A DNA stretch of 10,236 nt from JAEXNA01 sp050486105 (lineage in GTDB: Bacteria > Vulcanimicrobiota > Xenobia > Xenobiales > JADMJV01), in the NCBI GenBank assembly GCA_050486105.1, contig JBJHCR010000238.1, positions 1-10,236 on the forward strand, in the 5' to 3' direction. The notes under the pieces were generated by a model that saw only the letters and a program-made list of their open reading frames with translations, had not been told where the DNA came from and searched no databases. The position numbers and the translations under genes are program-made. Every line of letters starts with the position of its first letter. Within the stretch, counting starts at the first letter, position 1. This document shows, piece by piece, positions 1 through 6,502 of the stretch.

Positions 1-39
1 AATCTGGTCCAAGGTGTCTTTCTTCAGGGTTTTGGCCAT
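1..39 (-). CDS. Start of an unidentified gene, cut by the left window edge
   Basis: An ATG at 39-37 on the minus strand opens 13 codons reading MAKTLKKDTLDQI before the window ends. The lysine-rich beginning looks like a natural protein N-terminus. An AGGG Shine-Dalgarno-like element sits five bases upstream. The start lies 41 bases after the stop of the fatty acid hydroxylase gene on the same strand, so it would be the fourth gene of that operon. The product cannot be identified from 13 residues. A competing plus-strand reading frame also crosses this stretch (see rejected items), so confidence is moderate. Confidence 0.45.
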   Translation of the reverse strand, partial: MAKTLKKDTLDQI

Positions 40-80
40 CTGGACCCTGCCATGTCTTTCCAGCGGCAGGCCTGGCTAGC

Positions 81-689
81 TCAACTGGAGAGAGAACTCT
101 TCTCTCGAACTTGAGCCGCCTGGGGAGGGAGAGGAATATTGTCGTTGATGTCTTCGGGCTCGCGATCGATAGGGAGATGGGTGTGGTAGGTCCCCAAGAG
201 CAGGTCTCCTAGGGGAAAGACCACGTTATAGTTGATGTTGGCCTTACTGTGGTGGAGTCGATGATGCTCGGAGAGGAATTGAAACCACCTGGCCTTGCGA
301 AACGGAAATTCCTCAGGGCAGTGCATGTACCAGTGAAGAGTTTCGTAGCCTATGACGTAGACTCCCGTGCCTGCCGCTACACCTAGGGCGGCAGCCAGTC
401 CGACAGTGGTGTAGGCCACGATAAAAAGCGGAGCGTGCAAAAGCCACAAAAGTGGCATGAACGAGGTCTCAAAAAGATGATACTCTTTGAGTTCGTCAGC
501 CTTGGCGTAATACTTGCCCGGGGCCTTTCGTTCGGCGTGGTGCTCCACCGCGTGACGCTGGTGAGGGGTCTTCATGAACTGCACTGAATGCATCAACTCC
601 TTGTGGACGAACCACTCGACGATGCTGCCAAAACAGAAGGCCAGAAGAAAGCAAGCAACAAAAATCAGCATACTCATGATTGCTGACAT
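81..689 (-). CDS. Fatty acid hydroxylase / sterol desaturase family membrane di-iron protein
   Basis: This 202-residue protein belongs to the fatty acid hydroxylase superfamily of integral membrane di-iron oxygenases, which hydroxylate or desaturate lipids, sterols or carotenoids at the membrane. The family's histidine clusters are visible: H29-x4-H34, H46-x3-H50-H51, H119-x3-H123 and H142-H143-x2-H146-H147. They are followed by the typical tail NYNVVFPLGDLLLGTYH at 153-169. Hydrophobic segments lie near residues 5-24 and 79-115. All expected iron ligands appear present, so it should be active; the substrate cannot be read from the sequence. The start is the ATG six bases after the stop of the preceding gene; ATGs at codons 5 and 7 are alternatives, and none has a strong RBS, which fits translational coupling. 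Short bacterial relatives include carotenoid-hydroxylase-like and sterol-desaturase-like proteins. Confidence 0.88.
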   Translation of the reverse strand: MSAIMSMLIFVACFLLAFCFGSIVEWFVHKELMHSVQFMKTPHQRHAVEHHAERKAPGKYYAKADELKEYHLFETSFMPLLWLLHAPLFIVAYTTVGLAAALGVAAGTGVYVIGYETLHWYMHCPEEFPFRKARWFQFLSEHHRLHHSKANINYNVVFPLGDLLLGTYHTHLPIDREPEDINDNIPLPPQAAQVREKSSLSS

Positions 690-695
690 TCTGGC

Positions 696-1157
696 CTAGG
701 AATCTTTTCCCGTCAAGGCTTCGGGCAGCCGAAAGAGTCGCCATGGTCCGCTGGTTTTGTCTTGGTCTATCCAGGTGTCGGGGAGGTGGAAGGGAGCAGG
801 TCGGTTAGAGACGAGCATCCAGGCCGGCCTTTCCAAGGCTTGTTCCAAAGTCTGGAGTTGTCCAGGTTCGACTCGAAAGAGGACGGCGATCTCGTAAAAA
901 GCGTGGGCTAGACTTAAGGATTCTGGGCGCACACTCACCATCCCACCCATGAGCTGGGAGGCCAGCCCGGCTTGGCGCAGCTGGGCTCTCAGGTGATCTA
1001 GAGCCTCTCTGGTGTCGGTGACTAGAGTCAGTCGATAGCCCCGAGCGGCCAAATCCAGACAGGGTTGCTCCTCGGGAGGATAGAGCAGCAAAGTGCGGCT
1101 GCCGGCATGGGTGTTCTGCAGCAGCAAGGATGCAAGGTCGGAGGCTTGAGGAGACAT
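696..1157 (-). CDS. Small protein of unknown function, possibly a degenerate Rossmann-fold methyltransferase
   Basis: This 153-residue soluble protein has no family I can name with confidence. Its predicted alternation resembles a class I methyltransferase core: a strand TLLLYPP (23-29), a helix, a strand RLTLVT followed by D48, a long helix (about 50-64), then strands near 90-94 (EIAVL) and 112-116 (AWMLV). The glycine-rich cofactor loop normally found after the first strand is replaced by PPEEQP, so if the fold is right it may not bind S-adenosylmethionine. There is no signal peptide or membrane segment. The ATG starts one base after the S46 peptidase stop (TGAGATG), with AGGTGA just upstream acting as a plausible RBS, so it is translationally coupled to the peptidase. 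Existence as a gene is well supported by packing and coupling; the fold is inference only. Confidence 0.7.
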   Translation of the reverse strand: MSPQASDLASLLLQNTHAGSRTLLLYPPEEQPCLDLAARGYRLTLVTDTREALDHLRAQLRQAGLASQLMGGMVSVRPESLSLAHAFYEIAVLFRVEPGQLQTLEQALERPAWMLVSNRPAPFHLPDTWIDQDKTSGPWRLFRLPEALTGKDS

Positions 1158-1158
1158 C

Positions 1159-3237
1159 TCACCTACTCTCCAGCAATTCCTCCACTAGAAAATCTGCCTG
1201 ATAGACCTTGGAGAGAGCTTCCAGCATACCTCGAACGTCCACCGAAACGGCCCGGGCCACCTGATCCTCGTAGCGAAAGTCCAGCACCAGAGATTCGATG
1301 TTGCCGTCGAAGATCAAGCCTACCAGGTGGCCGTCAAGATCCACCACTGGGGAGCCCGAATTCCCTCCGGTGATGTCCGGGGTGCTGACAAAGTTGAAGG
1401 GGGTGTCGAGGTCCAAACGCGACTTCGCCTCCAGCCAACGCTCGGGGATGGTGTAGGGTGCCGCCTGCTCGAACAGCTTCCCTTTTTCGTAGAGGCCTCG
1501 AAAGGTGGTGAAAGCGTCAATTTTCTCGCCCTCAACCTCATAGGGAAGGATGGGTCCAAACGACAGACGTAAGGTGAAAGTGGCATCGGGATAACCAGCC
1601 GTCACCCCTAACTCGTGCTCTAGTTGGGCCAGCCTGCCGTAGGCCTCTTGCATGGGGCCGGAAATCTGGGTGTCGTGCATGGTGCGAAGTTTGCGGGCTT
1701 GCTGATCCACCAGGGCGGCTAGCTCTAGCAGCGGGTCGGGTGCTGATTGCTGCTGTGACCAGATAGCTTGCCGCACGGCGACTTCATCCAGGCGGCTGTC
1801 ATGTACTAATTGGAAACTGCGCTGTCTGGGAGGCAAGCCGTCGAGCACGGAAACCACCAGAGGGTCGTCGGCTCCGCGCATCTCCACTAGAAAGGCCAAA
1901 GAGTCGGCCAACTTCTCGGCTTCCAAGTCTTTATGGATGGGAGCCTCAGAGAAAAGCTGTTGCTTGAGGGACTCCAGGGCCGAGTCCCGGTACTCTCTCA
2001 GGCGCTCCTCGTTGGGTTTGTTCTGCTCGGTCTGGTAGCGATAGAGATGCCTAGCGATGTCGAAAAGCTCGGTGTTGAAGGCCCGCCCGGACTCTAGCAG
2101 GTAGTGGTCGTGGGCGATAGTCTTCAAGACCGCCAGAGCTTTTTCGATATCTCCGTGGGGGTCGCCGTACTTCTCTTTGAGGTCCGGTCGAGCCTCGAGT
2201 TCAGCTCGCACCCGGTCTTCGTGCTTCTTTTTGTCTCGAAATAAAGCCGGGTCTTGCAAGCCCTCGAGTCCGCCTAGGTAGGCTTTTCGGGCGTTCTGAT
2301 AACCGAAGAGCTCGTCCTGGGCCCGCCTTTTGTTCTCCGGATTTCTTTCACTGTAGGTGCGCAAGAGAACCTCCAGCCTTCGGATCATCTGCAGGGCCAG
2401 GGGATACCGATGATCTCTGAGATACTCTAAATTGGCCACGGTGTTCAATCGTTCGGTGCGGCCCGGGTGTCCACTGACGAAGGTCAACTGCCCAACCTCT
2501 GCGCCCTGGGGATTCCAGCTCAGGAAGTGCTCGGGAGTCACCGGTTTCCCATCCTCGTAGACCCGGAAGAGAGCCATATCCAGGCAGTATCTCGGGTAGC
2601 CAAAGTTGTCGGTGTCTCCTCCATAGAAAGCGATGCCGATCTCCGGAGCAAAAACCAGACGGACGTCGGTGTAGCGCTTATAGCGGTAAAGATGGTAGGA
2701 CCCTCCACGAAACAAGGTCACCACGTCGCTGCGCAGGCCGGTGGCCTCCAGCGACTCTTTCTCCAGGCGACTCAAGATCGCTCGACGGGCGGCCTCGGCT
2801 TCCGCAGCCGACATTTCGGGGGTGAGGGCTCCGCGAACCTTCTCGGTGACATCCTCGATCTCCAAGAGGACGTTCAATTCCAGGTCCTTGGTGGGCAGTT
2901 CCTCGTCCTGAGTTCGGGCCAGATAACCCACGGCGAGCAGGTCTCTCTCTGGGGTGCTCAACTTCTGGATGGCATCGGAGGCCACGTGATGGTTGGTCAA
3001 GACCAAGCCTCGAGGGGAAACGAATGAGCCCGACCCTCCATTATTGAATCGCACCGAGGAGCGCTGTACGGAATCAAGCCAAGTTTGATCGAGAGTTGCT
3101 TCGTGCCGGTCCTGGAGAATCTGCAATGGAGGATCGTTGAACAACCACATACCTTCGTCGGCCCAAAGGGGAGCGGCGCTGATCAGGACCAATAATAGGG
3201 ATATTCCTAGACGTGGTAAGGCTAGAGGGATTCGCAT
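1159..3237 (-). CDS. S46 family dipeptidyl-peptidase, exported
   Basis: This 692-residue serine peptidase of family S46 (DPP7/DPP11 type) removes dipeptides from peptide N-termini in the periplasm. I chose the ATG at 3237 because it opens a clean signal peptide (R2, hydrophobic 10-20, cleavage near APLWA-DEG). The frame extends upstream to a TTG at 3291, but that would put 18 polar residues before the signal. Catalytic residues by motif: H84 in LTNHHV, D220 in GYPRYCLD and S627 in GGNSGSP. The GGDTDNF block (207-212) is the S46 substrate N-terminus-binding region, with Phe where Trp is usual. Residue G645 in GLIFDGN falls 18 after the serine, where DPP11 has the arginine selecting acidic P1; glycine suggests DPP7-like preference for uncharged or hydrophobic P1. 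Length is normal for the family. It heads a minus-strand operon. Confidence 0.93.
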   Translation of the reverse strand: MRIPLALPRLGISLLLVLISAAPLWADEGMWLFNDPPLQILQDRHEATLDQTWLDSVQRSSVRFNNGGSGSFVSPRGLVLTNHHVASDAIQKLSTPERDLLAVGYLARTQDEELPTKDLELNVLLEIEDVTEKVRGALTPEMSAAEAEAARRAILSRLEKESLEATGLRSDVVTLFRGGSYHLYRYKRYTDVRLVFAPEIGIAFYGGDTDNFGYPRYCLDMALFRVYEDGKPVTPEHFLSWNPQGAEVGQLTFVSGHPGRTERLNTVANLEYLRDHRYPLALQMIRRLEVLLRTYSERNPENKRRAQDELFGYQNARKAYLGGLEGLQDPALFRDKKKHEDRVRAELEARPDLKEKYGDPHGDIEKALAVLKTIAHDHYLLESGRAFNTELFDIARHLYRYQTEQNKPNEERLREYRDSALESLKQQLFSEAPIHKDLEAEKLADSLAFLVEMRGADDPLVVSVLDGLPPRQRSFQLVHDSRLDEVAVRQAIWSQQQSAPDPLLELAALVDQQARKLRTMHDTQISGPMQEAYGRLAQLEHELGVTAGYPDATFTLRLSFGPILPYEVEGEKIDAFTTFRGLYEKGKLFEQAAPYTIPERWLEAKSRLDLDTPFNFVSTPDITGGNSGSPVVDLDGHLVGLIFDGNIESLVLDFRYEDQVARAVSVDVRGMLEALSKVYQADFLVEELLESR

Positions 3238-3269
3238 AGGCTGGCACTTCTGAACTTTCCCAGTCCAAG

Positions 3270-3277
3270 CCTCCTTT
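3270..3277 (-). promoter_or_regulatory. Displaced Shine-Dalgarno-like AAAGGAGG upstream of the S46 gene
   Basis: A near-perfect anti-16S complement lies 32 bases before the chosen ATG at 3237, much too far for ordinary initiation there. The only start-like codon close to it is a TTG at 3268, one base away and out of frame with the peptidase. It may be a coincidence, a ribosome standby site, or a sign that initiation in this leader is unusual. The ATG itself has only a weak AGAAG nine bases upstream. Confidence 0.3.
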
Positions 3278-3317
3278 GAAGATCGCACCAATCGAGGGAA
3301 AATAACGGGACCTAATG

Positions 3318-3354
3318 GACTAAAAAAGTCGGGATAAGCAGGAAGATCCGACTA
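3318..3354 (-). terminator. Intrinsic-terminator-like hairpin in the leader of the S46 gene
   Basis: Read on the minus strand, AGTCGGAT pairs with ATCCCGACT (one bulged C), separated by a loop of about ten bases. A run of six T at 3327-3322 follows directly, the classic layout of a Rho-independent terminator. It sits about 85 bases before the S46 start codon, and the only gene downstream on this strand is the S46 operon. It could therefore be an attenuator in that operon's leader, or a block to antisense transcription coming from the lipase gene. Read on the plus strand there is no T-tract, so it does not act on the lipase transcript. Confidence 0.5.
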
Positions 3355-3390
3355 GCTTGAGTAATGCGCGCGAATCCATCCACCGGGGGA

Positions 3391-3402
3391 TCTCTATAAG
3401 TA
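3391..3402. promoter_or_regulatory. Candidate -10 region in the divergent S46/lipase gap
   Basis: The plus strand reads TATAAG at 3395-3400, and the minus strand reads CTTATAGA over the same bases. The same AT-rich core could thus serve as a -10 element in both directions. For the lipase gene it would give a leader of roughly 28 bases with the RBS well placed. I see no good -35 element at 15-19 bases in either direction, so this is only a weak candidate. It is the most TATA-like stretch of the 197-base gap. Confidence 0.25.
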
Positions 3403-3422
3403 GTCAGCCCGGCATTGAAACC

Positions 3423-3427
3423 AGGAG
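3423..3427 (+). promoter_or_regulatory. Ribosome binding site of the lipase lipoprotein gene
   Basis: AGGAG ends seven bases before the ATG at 3435. This fixes the start, which also gives an intact lipoprotein signal. A GTG at 3431 is in another frame and too close to the RBS. Confidence 0.8.
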
Positions 3428-3434
3428 ACCGTGA

Positions 3435-5507
3435 ATGCTAAAACGCACTTTGCACATCATCACCTTATGCTTGGTTGCGCTACTGGCCGCAGGTTGTGCC
3501 TCCGTGAGCACTATCGACCCGCCGCCCGTACCCGCCAACAATCCCACTCCCTTCCCCGGCTTTTCCTTTGCCACTCTGGATTTAGCCAACGGGGTGGTCC
3601 CTCTTCCCAACGACCTATTGCGCAACGCTGAGACCGGACGAGTGAGCTTTCCCGGGACCGGAGAACCTTTCGACGCCATCAATAGTCTTGACGGCTTCTC
3701 CACCTCGGGTCCCATCATTATTCCGTTCACCGGTCTGATCGTTGAAGAGTCTGTCAACAACGACTCTATCCGCCTGTTCGACACCACCAGCGGCGAGCAA
3801 AGAGCGCTGTCCTTCTCGGTGTCCGATAATGGCACCAACAGCACGGTGATCGCTTTCCCCGTTAGGGCTCTGGAACCATCGAGAACCCACATCGTGGTGA
3901 TCACCCAGGGCGTGATCAGCGCCCTCTCGGGCACCCCGATTCTGTCGGACAACCCCACCAACTTCACCAAGGAGACCTCTCCTCTGGTGGACGGCAACGG
4001 CAACTCCACCAGCCGATTGCTGACCAACGAGCAAGCTCAGGCTCTGGAACCCGTTCGCCAAGGTTATCAGCCCATCTGGGCCGGGGCCGAGCAATTGGTG
4101 GGAACCAACCGAGCCAACATTCCTTTGGCTTTCGCTTTCACCACCCAGACTCTTTACCAGGATCTTCCCTTGGCTCGAACTGCGGTTCTGCAGGCCAATG
4201 CCGGTTTGGTGAACCGTAACCCGGTGATCCCGACCTTTCCGGTAGCTCAAGGCCACGGCCCTGGGGGCGGACCGCTTCCTACGGTCCCGGAGTTCTATAA
4301 CCAATTCGTACCCCCGCCCTTCAACGAGGCCCCGATCGAAAGCATCGGCTCCATCTGGCTGGGTTCGGTGGACGCTCCGGTGTTCCGGGAGACTACCGAG
4401 GACTTCTGGAGCAGCCCGCCCGTGCAGACCGGCACCCAAGAAGTGCGCTTCTTCCTTTTCTTGCCCGATGATGGCGACCCGCCTTTCCCAACCGCCATTT
4501 TTCAGCACGGCATCACCCGCAGCAAGAGCGACTCTTTCGTGTTGGCCAACGCCTACAACAGCCAGGGCCTAGCCCTCATCGCCATCGACCTGGAACTGCA
4601 CGGGGACCTCCAGCTTCCGGTCATCGACCCGGAAACCGGAGAGCCCGAGATCAATCCCGACACCGGACAGATCGTTCGCCTACCCAGCGGCGAAGGTTTC
4701 ATCAACCTGGGGAACCTTCGGGCTGCTCGGGACAACATCCGGCAGTCGGTGGTCAATGAGTACGCTCTAACCCAAGCCATCGTCTCTGGACAGAGCGCCT
4801 TGGCTGGTGGGGGCAACCCGCTGCTGGCTCCCATCCCGCCGTTCTTCACCGGAACGTCTTTGGGTGGTATGGTGGGCACCCTGTTCCTGGCCACCGAAGA
4901 GAATGTCTCTCGAGCAGTGTTGAACGTGCCCGGGGCTCGAATCTTCCCGTTGTTGATCACCTCGCCGGCCTTTGGTCCTCCCGTGTTGGAGGGTCTGGCG
5001 GCCAATGGAGTCGTCCAGGGAACCACCCAGTTCGCCCAGTTCAGCCTGATCGCCCAGACGGTGATCGACGATGCCGACCCGGTGAACTATGGCCGCAAGG
5101 CCATCGACGGCTCTCTCTTGGCCCGCCAAGGCTCTCAGTTGCTGCAGCAGATCGCCTTGGCCGACCAGGTGATCCTGCCGGAGCGCCAGTACGACCTGTC
5201 CATCCAACTCGGCACTGGGCAGTCCGACCCGGCCTTCAGCCAAGTGGACGCCAAGAACCCCATCGAGCTGCTCGCTCAGGTGCTGTCTCCGTTTGTCGGT
5301 CCCGGGATGTTCGAAATCCCCAACGCCGGCCACGGTGCTCTCTTGAACCCGGCCGATGGACCCACTGTTCAGGTGGTCACTCAGGTGCTGGCCTACCTCG
5401 GGCTGGGAACCATCATCGATCCCGGATTCCCGGCTCTCTTGGATAGCCTGGGCCGAGTGACCGATGAAGGCGAACTGGAAGACTACCGAAGAGCCATCAG
5501 ATTCTAG
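3435..5507 (+). CDS. Lipoprotein lipase/esterase of the bacterial virulence-factor lipase (VolA-like) type
   Basis: This 690-residue lipoprotein carries an alpha/beta-hydrolase domain and resembles the VolA-like lipases with a 'virulence factor lipase' N-terminal domain; it probably hydrolyses lipid or lysophospholipid esters at the outer membrane or cell surface. The signal is classic: K3-R4, hydrophobic 6-19, lipobox LAAGC with the acylated cysteine at 21, then a Pro/Thr-rich linker (28-40). The N-terminal beta-rich domain spans about 44-260, including PLPNDLLRN at 56-64. The hydrolase part contains FQHGITRSKSD (356-366, oxyanion HG), the nucleophile elbow GTSLGG with S475 (473-478) and the likely catalytic histidine H633 in NAGHGA. 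The acid residue is uncertain: D545, D546, D548 or D598. FINLGNLRAARDNIRQS (422-438) is family-typical. An excellent RBS precedes it and a hairpin terminator follows, so it is probably monocistronic. It is richer in G+C than its neighbours and uses many C-ending codons, which may reflect strong expression. Confidence 0.87.
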   Translation: MLKRTLHIITLCLVALLAAGCASVSTIDPPPVPANNPTPFPGFSFATLDLANGVVPLPNDLLRNAETGRVSFPGTGEPFDAINSLDGFSTSGPIIIPFTGLIVEESVNNDSIRLFDTTSGEQRALSFSVSDNGTNSTVIAFPVRALEPSRTHIVVITQGVISALSGTPILSDNPTNFTKETSPLVDGNGNSTSRLLTNEQAQALEPVRQGYQPIWAGAEQLVGTNRANIPLAFAFTTQTLYQDLPLARTAVLQANAGLVNRNPVIPTFPVAQGHGPGGGPLPTVPEFYNQFVPPPFNEAPIESIGSIWLGSVDAPVFRETTEDFWSSPPVQTGTQEVRFFLFLPDDGDPPFPTAIFQHGITRSKSDSFVLANAYNSQGLALIAIDLELHGDLQLPVIDPETGEPEINPDTGQIVRLPSGEGFINLGNLRAARDNIRQSVVNEYALTQAIVSGQSALAGGGNPLLAPIPPFFTGTSLGGMVGTLFLATEENVSRAVLNVPGARIFPLLITSPAFGPPVLEGLAANGVVQGTTQFAQFSLIAQTVIDDADPVNYGRKAIDGSLLARQGSQLLQQIALADQVILPERQYDLSIQLGTGQSDPAFSQVDAKNPIELLAQVLSPFVGPGMFEIPNAGHGALLNPADGPTVQVVTQVLAYLGLGTIIDPGFPALLDSLGRVTDEGELEDYRRAIRF

Positions 5508-5544
5508 CTCTCTCCCTCAGGGACGCTCTAGAATAACGCAGAGA

Positions 5545-5578
5545 GGGCTCCGGTCAATGACCGGAGCCCCCTTCTGTT
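5545..5578 (+). terminator. Hairpin terminator after the lipase gene
   Basis: GGGCTCCGG (5545-5553) pairs perfectly with CCGGAGCCC (5561-5569) around the seven-base loop TCAATGA, which can close further. It is followed by the pyrimidine-rich CCTTCTGTTT. It starts 37 bases after the lipase stop. The T-tract is interrupted, but the stem is strong. The convergent methyltransferase gene ends at 5606, so the same hairpin may stop transcription from both sides. Confidence 0.75.
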
Positions 5579-5605
5579 TAGGGCCTGATCTGTCTCAGCA
5601 GCTTA

Positions 5606-6352
5606 TCAGACCTTCTGCCATTGACTGACGACGAAGAGGCTCAATCTCTTGCTAAAGAGAGGTTGCATCAGGAGTTCCAGGCGGAGTAGTCCTGGGCTCA
5701 GGATTGCCTTAAGTCTTTGGGGAATCCGGAATACTAGAGAATTCAAAACCAACAAATAGGCCGGACCCCCTAGAAACTTGGTCAGACGAGGTTGGAACAG
5801 CGACCGATGGTTCTCAGTCAAACGATCGAGATCAATGGCCTGCTCATTCTCCTCGAAGAGAGGGTCCCAGCGGTACCACCACTGACGCAAACTCTCCAAA
5901 ATGCTGTGTCCGTGGGGCTCAGAAAAACAAAAAATCCCTCCAGGCTTCAATAGGCGGTGAATCTCCAAGATAGCCTCGTCGAGGTGTGGAGGTAGGTGAT
6001 GTAAGCCTCCGAGAACGGCCACTACATCGAACGACTCGCTGGGGAAGCCGCTGTCCATGATGGAAGAGGCCTTGCCAGGACAACCACAACGTTCGGTATA
6101 GACCGAAATTTGCTTCTCCGAGATATCGAGACCTGTGACTTCGGCCCCTCGGTTTGAGAGATAGATACTGACATCACCGTTGCCACACATGGCATCCAGA
6201 ACTTTCAGGCCAGAAAAATCAATATTCTCAAACAAGGGGGTGTGAATGAAGCGCTCTCTGTATTCGAGGCTCCATCTATCGGAGTAATGTTCGTTGTAGA
6301 GCTCAGAAATCTGGTCGTAATGGTCCTTTTGAATTTGCTCAGGGCTACGCAT
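5606..6352 (-). CDS. Class I SAM-dependent methyltransferase
   Basis: This 248-residue protein has the standard methyltransferase landmarks: motif I VLDAMCGNG (51-59), the acidic end of strand 2 at D76 (GLDIS), the post-motif FDVVAVLGGLHHL (108-120) and LLKPGG (134-139) before strand 5. The second half (about 150-248) is unusual for a minimal methyltransferase, with a Trp-rich stretch at 157-163 and hydrophobic segments near 197-210 and 217-243 that suggest membrane association or a lipid-like substrate. The substrate is not identifiable. The start is uncertain: ATG at 6352 gives a natural N-terminus, while the frame extends 11 codons further to a TTG at 6385 preceded by AAGGA with no spacing. 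Lines I counted inside the gene run about 45-57% G+C, lower than the lipase gene, so its history may differ. It is divergent from the GT-C-like gene, with which it might share a glycan or lipid pathway. Confidence 0.85.
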   Translation of the reverse strand: MRSPEQIQKDHYDQISELYNEHYSDRWSLEYRERFIHTPLFENIDFSGLKVLDAMCGNGDVSIYLSNRGAEVTGLDISEKQISVYTERCGCPGKASSIMDSGFPSESFDVVAVLGGLHHLPPHLDEAILEIHRLLKPGGIFCFSEPHGHSILESLRQWWYRWDPLFEENEQAIDLDRLTENHRSLFQPRLTKFLGGPAYLLVLNSLVFRIPQRLKAILSPGLLRLELLMQPLFSKRLSLFVVSQWQKV

Positions 6353-6502
6353 ATTCAGGAAAACTATCGCTTTCAAGCCTAGCAATCCTTCAGTGAAGGC
6401 CGGACAGGTTGGTTGGATGGACGGAGACTTTGAGATGGTAAGGTGACAGGAACGGTCCGCTCAGGTCGTTACTGAAGGCAAAGCGAGGCGTTCGGAGAAT
6501 GA
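6353..6502. other. Divergent intergenic region between the methyltransferase and GT-C-like genes
   Basis: These 150 bases must carry both promoters, but I see no convincing -35/-10 pair in either direction. The only ordered structure is the repeat described separately (6387-6399 and 6471-6478). A GGAG at 6494-6497 serves the plus-strand gene. An ATG at 6499 lies one base after that RBS and opens a 14-codon frame ending in TGA at 6543; its spacing makes it an unlikely start. Confidence 0.5.
6387..6478. repeat. Short palindrome with a distant third half-site in the divergent gap
   Basis: CCTTCA-G-TGAAGG at 6387-6399 is a perfect six-base palindrome with one central base. The eight-base arm CCTTCAGT (6387-6394) recurs inverted as ACTGAAGG at 6471-6478, at the other end of the gap. 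Three TGAAGG half-sites between two divergent genes could be operator sites for one regulator. A match this short in 150 bases is not very improbable by chance. Confidence 0.3.

Noticed and set aside
1..114. A plus-strand open frame ending in TGA at 112-114, possibly the tail of an upstream gene.
   Set aside because: It would overlap the fatty acid hydroxylase gene by 34 bases, another plus frame is equally open here, and the minus-strand start at 39 with an RBS explains the region better. It cannot be excluded.
2467..3027. A 186-codon plus-strand open frame antisense to the S46 gene.
   Set aside because: The opposite strand encodes the conserved S46 catalytic His and Asp motifs; the antisense frame has no RBS-supported start or family resemblance.
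3074..3268. A 64-codon minus-strand frame starting at a TTG next to AAAGGAGG.
   Set aside because: It overlaps the S46 N-terminal coding region out of frame, the RBS spacing is one base, and its composition shows no protein-like pattern; the S46 signal peptide frame is clearly the real one.
3238..3291. An upstream TTG (3291) or GTG (3288) start for the S46 peptidase.
   Set aside because: It would place 18 polar residues before a textbook signal peptide beginning at the ATG at 3237.
3615..4508. A 297-codon minus-strand open frame inside the lipase gene.
   Set aside because: It is a shadow of the high-G+C lipase coding frame; its translation is low-complexity and lacks recognisable motifs, while the plus-strand product has lipobox, GxSxG and catalytic His.
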